A stretch of 10,977 nucleotides of DNA from Rhodobiaceae bacterium (GTDB lineage Bacteria; Pseudomonadota; Alphaproteobacteria; Parvibaculales; Parvibaculaceae), in assembly GCA_027352645.1 (NCBI GenBank), contig DAIEIL010000095.1, positions 1-10,977 of the forward strand, written 5' to 3'. The notes under the pieces were generated by a model. That model ran no database searches. It was not told the DNA's origin and saw only the letters and a list, made by a program, of their open reading frames with translations. Below, in pieces: positions 6,716 to 10,977 of the stretch. A program made the position numbers and the translations under genes. The stretch's first letter is position 1. Every line of letters begins with the position of its first letter.

Positions 6716-7648
6716 ATGTCGTCGGACCACCACCACGGACATAACCCGGCCGAAGAGGCTCGGGATCTGGAACGGGCCAACGTGCTCTCCGAAGCGCTGC
6801 CCTACATGCAGCAATACGACAAGCGCACCATCGTCGTGAAATATGGCGGCCACGCCATGGGCGACGAAGCGCTCGGCCTCGAATTCGCGCGCGACATCGT
6901 TCTCCTGAAGCAATCCGGCATCGACCCCATCGTCGTTCACGGCGGCGGGCCGCAGATCGGCGCCATGCTGAACCGCCTCGGTATCAAGAGCGAGTTCTCC
7001 GGCGGGCTTCGCATCACCGACAAGGCAACCGTCGAAGTCGTCGAGATGGTGCTTGCGGGCTCCATCAACAAGAACCTCGTCTCGCTGCTCAACCGCGCGG
7101 GCGGCCAGGCGGTTGGCCTTTGCGGCAAGGATGGCAATCTCATCGTCGCGAGGAAGGTCGAGCAGAAGATCCACGATCCGGAATCGAATATCGAGAAGAT
7201 CCTCGATCTCGGATTCGTCGGCGAACCTGCGAAGATCAATCCGGAAATCCTCAAGACGATCATCGCGTCCGACATCATTCCGGTCATCGCGCCCGTGGGC
7301 GTCGCGCCGAATGGCGACACCTACAACATCAACGCCGACACGGCGGCCGGCGCCATCGCAGGCGCCATGGGCGCGACGCGCCTTTTGCTGCTCACCGATG
7401 TGCGCGGCGTGCTCGACAAGCAGGGCAACCTCATCGAGGAACTGACAGTCGACGAAGCCAAGGCCCTCATCAAGGACGGTACGATCTCGGGCGGCATGAT
7501 CCCCAAGATCGAAACCTGCATCGACGCGGTCGAGGGCGGTGTCGAGGCGGTCGTCATCATCGACGGACGCGTGCGCCATTCCGTCCTGCTCGAACTCTTC
7601 ACCGAGCATGGCGCAGGTACGCTGATCACGAAGAAAGCCTCGGCTTGA
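6716..7648 (+). CDS. argB: N-acetylglutamate kinase
   Basis: Phosphorylates N-acetyl-L-glutamate with ATP, the second step of arginine synthesis, in the cytoplasm. The 310 residues belong to the amino acid kinase fold: Lys42 in VKYGGHAM, HGGGPQ (75-80), GLRITD with Arg99, NINAD (204-208) and GGMIPKIE with Lys264. All expected active-site residues are present. About 30 residues precede the kinase core, including a likely helix (ERANVLSEALPYMQQY). In the family this N-terminal helix marks the hexameric, arginine-inhibited form, so feedback inhibition is likely. The start at 6716 has GGGGAG upstream and follows engB by 19 bp; earlier in-frame starts lie within engB. The N-terminus contains HHHGH, of unknown meaning. 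Confidence 0.98.
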   Translation: MSSDHHHGHNPAEEARDLERANVLSEALPYMQQYDKRTIVVKYGGHAMGDEALGLEFARDIVLLKQSGIDPIVVHGGGPQIGAMLNRLGIKSEFSGGLRITDKATVEVVEMVLAGSINKNLVSLLNRAGGQAVGLCGKDGNLIVARKVEQKIHDPESNIEKILDLGFVGEPAKINPEILKTIIASDIIPVIAPVGVAPNGDTYNINADTAAGAIAGAMGATRLLLLTDVRGVLDKQGNLIEELTVDEAKALIKDGTISGGMIPKIETCIDAVEGGVEAVVIIDGRVRHSVLLELFTEHGAGTLITKKASA

Positions 7649-7673
7649 GCCGAAGGCGGCAACAGTCTTTCCT

Positions 7674-7700
7674 CTCACCTCCCCTTGGCGGGGAGGTGAG
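7674..7700. repeat. Perfect 11-bp palindrome between argB and the DUF1036 gene
   Basis: CTCACCTCCCC (7674-7684), TTGGC loop, GGGGAGGTGAG (7690-7700). It begins 26 bp after the argB stop. The plus-strand RNA would form a very stable stem followed by ATTTCTTCTC, so it could act as a terminator for the rpmH-argB operon. In form (a CCTCCCC-TTGGC-GGGGAGG core) it resembles dispersed REP-like intergenic palindromes of alphaproteobacteria. The right arm contains the GTG taken here as the start of the next gene. Confidence 0.8.
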
Positions 7701-8703
7701 ATTTCTTCTCGGCCTCTGCTTCCTTCTTTTCACGCTGATCCTTCTCCCCTCCCCCGCCCGCGCCGACTACAAGCTCTGCAACACGACGAGCTATGTGCTG
7801 CAAGGCGCGATCGGCGTTCAGAGCAAGGCCCCGGCAACCGATGCGCATTCGCAAGGCTGGGCGCGCATCCTGCCCGGCAGTTGCGCCAGCGTTCTCACCG
7901 GCCCCATCGGCGACGCGAATTATTTCGTCTTCGCCCGCTCCATCGATGCCCATCAGGGATCGACGAAATATTTTTCCGGCAATGAACACTTCTGCACTCT
8001 GCCGAAGGACTTCGTCATCACTGGCCGCGAGAGCTGTGCGCTCAGGGGCTACGAATCCAACGACTTCATTCGCGTCGACACCAGGGCGGGCGACGACTGG
8101 ACGACGACATTCGGCGAACCGCGAAAATACACCTCCGACGAGGCGCGTATCGCGGGCGCGCAGCGGCTTCTTCGCGATAACGGCTTCCGCATTGCAAAGT
8201 TCGACGGCGTGGCCAACAAAGCGACGACACGCTCGGTGATGGCGTTCCAGCGCGCCGGGGGGCACGAACCCAATGGCGCGATCGACGATCAGCTCATCGC
8301 TGCGCTGATTACGGGCGCCGAGGAAGAACAGAAGCGCGGCGGCCTCGATATCTGCAACAAGACGGATGTCCTCGTCTGGGCCGCCGTCGGGCTGAGCGGC
8401 GCGGACGACGACATGTCGAGCGGCTGGATTCGCGTCGAGCCTCACCAATGCGCCAAGGCGATCAAGGGGCGGCTCACGCAATCGAGCTATTTCGTCTACG
8501 CGGAAGCAGCCGACGACAAGGGCCAGACGGCGCGACCGAACGGACGCCCGCTCATCTGGTCAGGGCGAGAAACCTTCTGCACCAAATCGACGCGCTTCGA
8601 AATCAAGGGGCGCGAAGCATGTGCCGCGCGCGGCTTCGACGAAAAGCGCTTCATGCGCATCGAGACAGGCGGCAAACCCGTCTTTGCAGTGACGCTCAAA
8701 TAG
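7696..8703 (+). CDS. Secreted protein with two DUF1036 domains flanking a peptidoglycan-binding-like domain
   Basis: From GTG 7696 the product has 335 residues. Residues 1-23 form a signal peptide ending ARA before Asp24, so the mature protein is probably periplasmic. A first DUF1036 (about 25-140) has Cys28, 63, 100 and 114; a second (about 214-335) has Cys220, 252, 295 and 309 in the same order and context (CN.T, GW..., YFV.A, SG.E.FC, GRE.CA.RG). They are an internal duplication, probably disulfide-bonded. Between them, about 148-203 resembles a PG_binding_1 repeat (AQRLLRDNGF..., AFQRAGG...). The function of DUF1036 is unknown; cell-wall association is an inference. The start is uncertain: the GTG lies inside a palindrome, with the purine-rich GGGGAG too close to serve well. 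A TTG at 7645 (overlapping the argB stop as TTGA) would add 17 residues, including translated palindrome. The 3' end overlaps the DUF2336 gene by 8 bp. Confidence 0.85.
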   Translation: MRFLLGLCFLLFTLILLPSPARADYKLCNTTSYVLQGAIGVQSKAPATDAHSQGWARILPGSCASVLTGPIGDANYFVFARSIDAHQGSTKYFSGNEHFCTLPKDFVITGRESCALRGYESNDFIRVDTRAGDDWTTTFGEPRKYTSDEARIAGAQRLLRDNGFRIAKFDGVANKATTRSVMAFQRAGGHEPNGAIDDQLIAALITGAEEEQKRGGLDICNKTDVLVWAAVGLSGADDDMSSGWIRVEPHQCAKAIKGRLTQSSYFVYAEAADDKGQTARPNGRPLIWSGRETFCTKSTRFEIKGREACAARGFDEKRFMRIETGGKPVFAVTLK

Positions 8704-9973
8704 ATCCGCGTTCCGGCAGGCCGAGATAGCGCAGATGCCACAGCATCTCGCTTTCATCCATCGGGTAGTCGACGCCGCCCCGCGGCAGAACGCGCGCATC
8801 GACCGGCACATTGGCGACGAAGATCTGAACCGCGAGCGCGGTTCGCATGGCAAGGCCCGCTCGCCAGCAAATCGCGGCTATGCCCTTGCCGCTTTTCACG
8901 TCAATCGCCCGAACGACGGCGGCTTCCGGCGCGCCACAAAGAAGCGACAGGGCGAGCGTCACCGCGCCCTTCTGCTTCAGCGAGGCAGCCTTGGTCACCT
9001 GATCGTCGCCGAGCGTTCCTGCCGCGAAGGCTTTCTTGATCGCAGCCGCGGCGGCGTCCGGCGTCGCATCCTCGACCGGCCGTTCCTCGATGCGCGATTG
9101 GGCGCGCGCTTTGAGCCAGGTCTGCGTTTCCGCGTCGAGCTGGTGATGGCGACCGATTTCATCGACAAGCGCGCGGGAAACGAAAACGGCGATGCGCCGG
9201 ATCGCACGGAGAGACAGAGAGGGACGCATGACGAGCGGCAGATGCCATGCTTCGATGGTCGCCGCCTCGCGGATCACCTTGTCGAGCGTTTCCTCCCGAA
9301 TATCTGCGCGAGGATTGGCCAGAAGCTGCGCCACCGCCGGAATGTCCAGCGTGGCCACGATGGCATCGGCGATATAGGAGCTCACATTGCGGCGCCGCGC
9401 GATGGCCTCCAGCGCGCCATGAACCCGCGTCGTCGCCACGATCTCGACCAAATCCTCATCGGAAAGAAGAGGCGAATATTCGAGCACCGGCCCGCAGACC
9501 ATGATTTCCGCGTCGCGGGCAAGGCGGAGCGCAATGCGCTTCGGGATATGCGGGCAGGACTTGATTTCCTCCGCAACGATGCGGCGGACGCGGGCAAGCT
9601 CGTCCTGCGCGAGCTTTTCCAGAAGCACCAGCATGCGGTCGCGCACCTGGCGGCGCTCGCTCTCACCCATGTCGGGGACAATGCGTCCGATCTTGCGCGC
9701 AAGCTCCAAGCGCACTTCGCCATCTGCGTCGATCTGAAGAAGTTCGTCGGCCTGAAGCGGCGTGGCGGGATTTGCGGCAACCAGCGAGCGGATGGAGGCG
9801 TCATCATCGCCCGCGAGATAGTAGAGCGTCTCCGGCGGCGCGTCGGTCCGCGCGGCAAGTTCACGCTTGATCGCCAATGACTGGGTTTCGAGCGCCAGAC
9901 GCGCGTCCTCGTAGCGCAGTTCCCTTGGGAGTTTGCGGCGGGAGAATATCTGCTTCAGGCGTGTCAGGCGCAT
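8696..9973 (-). CDS. DUF2336 domain protein (HEAT-like helical repeats)
   Basis: A 425-residue, mostly helical, cytoplasmic-looking protein with no signal peptide or membrane segment. The N-terminal half (about 20-210) consists of repeated helix pairs such as RYEDARLAL...IKRELAARTDAPPETLYYLAGDDDASIRSLVAANP, typical of HEAT-like arrays. The C-terminal part (about 300-415) has the ending usual for DUF2336 (SLKQKGAVTLALSLLCGAP, then MDESEMLWHLRYLGLP). The family is widespread in Alphaproteobacteria and has no established role; helical arrays usually bind proteins. ATG 9973 has GGAGAG six bases upstream. The gene is divergent from the HAD gene, with a CtrA-type box 38 bp before its start. It ends inside the last 8 bp of the DUF1036 gene, so neither convergent gene has room for a separate terminator. 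Confidence 0.88.
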   Translation of the reverse strand: MRLTRLKQIFSRRKLPRELRYEDARLALETQSLAIKRELAARTDAPPETLYYLAGDDDASIRSLVAANPATPLQADELLQIDADGEVRLELARKIGRIVPDMGESERRQVRDRMLVLLEKLAQDELARVRRIVAEEIKSCPHIPKRIALRLARDAEIMVCGPVLEYSPLLSDEDLVEIVATTRVHGALEAIARRRNVSSYIADAIVATLDIPAVAQLLANPRADIREETLDKVIREAATIEAWHLPLVMRPSLSLRAIRRIAVFVSRALVDEIGRHHQLDAETQTWLKARAQSRIEERPVEDATPDAAAAAIKKAFAAGTLGDDQVTKAASLKQKGAVTLALSLLCGAPEAAVVRAIDVKSGKGIAAICWRAGLAMRTALAVQIFVANVPVDARVLPRGGVDYPMDESEMLWHLRYLGLPERGSI

Positions 9974-10010
9974 TGGGCTCTCCGATGCGCCGATTTTCCG
10001 GGTTGGCCGA

Positions 10011-10025
10011 TTAAAGGGGCGTTAA
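10011..10025. promoter_or_regulatory. CtrA-type binding site TTAA-N7-TTAA
   Basis: TTAA (10011-10014), seven bases AGGGGCG, TTAA (10022-10025): an exact match to the full CtrA consensus. On the minus strand it reads TTAAC..., 38 bp before the DUF2336 start, where a box overlapping the -35 would lie. A GANTC site (GAATC, 10042-10046) is 16 bp away. TTAA is rare in DNA of this GC content, which raises the weight of the match. CtrA is the alphaproteobacterial cell-cycle/motility response regulator; whether it acts here, and on which of the two divergent genes, is inferred. Confidence 0.55.
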
Positions 10026-10077
10026 GAATTGGGCTGACCTTGAATCGACTTGCCAGAATGAGGGCGAAGCGCCACAT

Positions 10078-10116
10078 ATGAACGGCTTCCGATCCCCTCC
10101 GGGCCGAGCCTCATGA
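10078..10116 (+). CDS. Possible 12-codon leader ORF before the HAD gene
   Basis: An ATG at 10078 reads MNGFRSPPGRAS and stops at TGA 10114-10116, overlapping the HAD gene ATG at 10113 as ATGA. A GAGGG/GAAG stretch precedes it, while the HAD start itself has almost no ribosome site, so coupling is plausible. It is very short and could be chance. Confidence 0.25.
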   Translation: MNGFRSPPGRAS

Positions 10117-10829
10117 ATTCGATCTCCAAGCCAACCCTCCACCCCGCCGCCGATTTCGCGCATGTGGAGCATTGGGTCTTCGACCTCGACAACACGCTCT
10201 ATCCGCCGGAATGCGACCTCTTCGCCCAGATCGACGTGAAGATGTGCGACTTCATCATGAGGGCGCTCGACGTCGATGCGGTCGAAGCGAAGCGGGTGCA
10301 GAAGGATTTCTATGTCGAGCACGGGACGACGCTGGCGGGTCTCATGGCCGTTCACGGGATCGAGCCCAGCCGCTTCCTCGCTCATGTGCATGACATCGAT
10401 GTAAGCGTCGTCGCGCCCGACGAAGCCCTCGGCCGCGCCATTGCGAGCCTGCCGGGACGGAAGATCATCTTCACCAACGGCTCGGTGACCCATGCGAAGA
10501 ATGTCGTGGGGCAGCTTGGCATCGCCCATGTCTTCGACGGCATCTATGACATCGTCTCGACCGGCTACAAGCCGAAGCCGATGCGCGAGGCCTATGAGCG
10601 CTTCGTGCGCGAAAGCGAGATCGCACCGGACCGCGCGGCAATGTTCGAGGACATTCCGCGCAACCTCGAAATCCCGCATCACCTCGGCATGAAGACGATC
10701 TGGGTCCGTCCCGCGGGCGAAGGCGGGACGGAGCGCTATCAGCGCCTGTCGCATGAGGGCGGTGATGCCGCCCATGTTCATCATGCGACGGATGATCTGC
10801 GGGCGTTCCTGGAGCGGCTGGTTTTCTGA
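10113..10829 (+). CDS. HAD-superfamily hydrolase, pyrimidine 5'-nucleotidase-like
   Basis: A 238-residue haloacid dehalogenase-type phosphatase. Motif I is FDLDNTLYP (nucleophile Asp24, acid Asp26), motif II FTNGS (Thr121, Asn122), motif III the Lys of GYKPKP (Lys153 or Lys155), and motif IV MFEDIPRNL (Glu179, Asp180). The DNTLYP motif I and small helical cap match the SDT1/pyrimidine 5'-nucleotidase group (TIGR01993), which dephosphorylates UMP/CMP-like substrates. In many alphaproteobacteria this gene lies next to argB (argB-HAD-dapD); here two extra genes separate it from argB. The ATG at 10113 has no strong ribosome site; a 12-codon ORF ends on it. Alternative: a phosphatase with another small substrate. 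Confidence 0.92.
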   Translation: MNSISKPTLHPAADFAHVEHWVFDLDNTLYPPECDLFAQIDVKMCDFIMRALDVDAVEAKRVQKDFYVEHGTTLAGLMAVHGIEPSRFLAHVHDIDVSVVAPDEALGRAIASLPGRKIIFTNGSVTHAKNVVGQLGIAHVFDGIYDIVSTGYKPKPMREAYERFVRESEIAPDRAAMFEDIPRNLEIPHHLGMKTIWVRPAGEGGTERYQRLSHEGGDAAHVHHATDDLRAFLERLVF

Positions 10830-10840
10830 ACCTTCAAGCC

Positions 10841-10977
10841 CTAGCGCCTTCCGAACAGGCGCTCGATATCGGTGAGCTTCAGCTCCACATAGGTCGGGCG
10901 GCCATGATTGCACTGACCTGAATGAGGCGTCGCCTCCATCTCGCGCAGGAGCGCATTCATTTCTTCGGCTGTGAGAC
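10841..10977 (-). CDS. mutL: DNA mismatch repair protein MutL, C-terminal end (cut by right edge)
   Basis: The minus strand holds 45 complete codons in frame to a TAG at 10843-10841. They read LTAEEMNALLREMEATPHSG, then QCNHGRPTYVELKL and TDIERLFGRR. The QCNHGRPT block is the conserved MutL C-terminal motif (C-x-HGRP), near the metal site in endonuclease-type MutL, and the end is typical of alphaproteobacterial MutL. The protein couples MutS mismatch recognition to strand incision. The N-terminal ATPase and the DQHA...E endonuclease motif, if present, lie beyond the edge. The gene is convergent with the HAD gene, 11 bp apart. Confidence 0.93.
   Translation of the reverse strand, partial: LTAEEMNALLREMEATPHSGQCNHGRPTYVELKLTDIERLFGRR
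10843..10863. terminator. Hairpin at the convergent HAD/mutL ends
   Basis: AGCGCCT (10843-10849), loop TCCGAAC, AGGCGCT (10857-10863): a perfect 7-bp GC-rich stem beginning 13 bp after the HAD stop. It lies within the last codons of mutL. No T-run follows on either strand, so it may block 3' exonucleases or work with Rho rather than act as a classic intrinsic terminator. Confidence 0.4.

Noticed and set aside
6608..7678. 356-codon minus-strand frame opposite argB
   Set aside because: Antisense to a fully conserved kinase; the Asp/Arg/His-rich composition is typical of shadow frames.
7120..7695. Long upstream extension of the DUF1036 frame through argB
   Set aside because: It overlaps argB in another frame and has shadow composition; protein-like sequence starts at the signal peptide near 7696.
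7674..7700. CRISPR repeat
   Set aside because: Only one copy of the palindrome is present and there are no spacers.

Overview
The window looks like ordinary chromosome from a GC-rich alphaproteobacterium. Three things point there: the gene order rpmH-rnpA-yidC-engB-argB, the DUF1036 and DUF2336 families that are mostly seen in Alphaproteobacteria, and a full CtrA-type TTAA-N7-TTAA box. The exact order or genus cannot be read from the sequence; a Hyphomicrobiales- or Parvibaculum-like organism is only a guess. I see no insertion sequence, prophage, CRISPR array, tRNA or rRNA.

Left part (1-3158, all minus strand): a likely co-directional unit, read right to left. It holds a TVP38/TMEM64 (DedA-related) membrane protein, then a flavin disulfide oxidoreductase of the lipoamide dehydrogenase/mercuric reductase family, then a membrane sensor histidine kinase cut by the left edge. 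The gaps are 29 and 70 bp. The module suggests membrane- or redox-related physiology, but its substrate is unknown.

Middle part (about 3313-8703, plus strand): a strong sigma70-type promoter (TTGACT, 18 bp, TATACA) drives the translation/secretion operon. The order is L34 (rpmH, GTG start, 44 aa), RNase P protein (rnpA), membrane insertase YidC, GTPase EngB/YsxC, and N-acetylglutamate kinase ArgB. The usual small gene yidD is absent between rnpA and yidC. The rpmH leader holds a GNRA-capped hairpin and a 22-codon upstream ORF whose stop overlaps the rpmH start. After argB, an 11-bp perfect palindrome precedes a secreted protein built as DUF1036 - peptidoglycan-binding-like - DUF1036. The start codon of that protein lies inside the palindrome.

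Right part: a DUF2336 protein on the minus strand overlaps the end of the DUF1036 gene tail to tail by 8 bp. It is divergent from a HAD-family pyrimidine 5'-nucleotidase-like gene, and the shared intergenic region carries the CtrA-type box. The last 45 codons of mutL enter from the right edge on the minus strand, convergent with the HAD gene.

Most of the window is housekeeping. The parts most worth a second look are the duplicated DUF1036 protein with its start inside a palindrome, the CtrA box in front of the DUF2336 gene, the rpmH leader, and the TVP38-oxidoreductase-kinase cluster.
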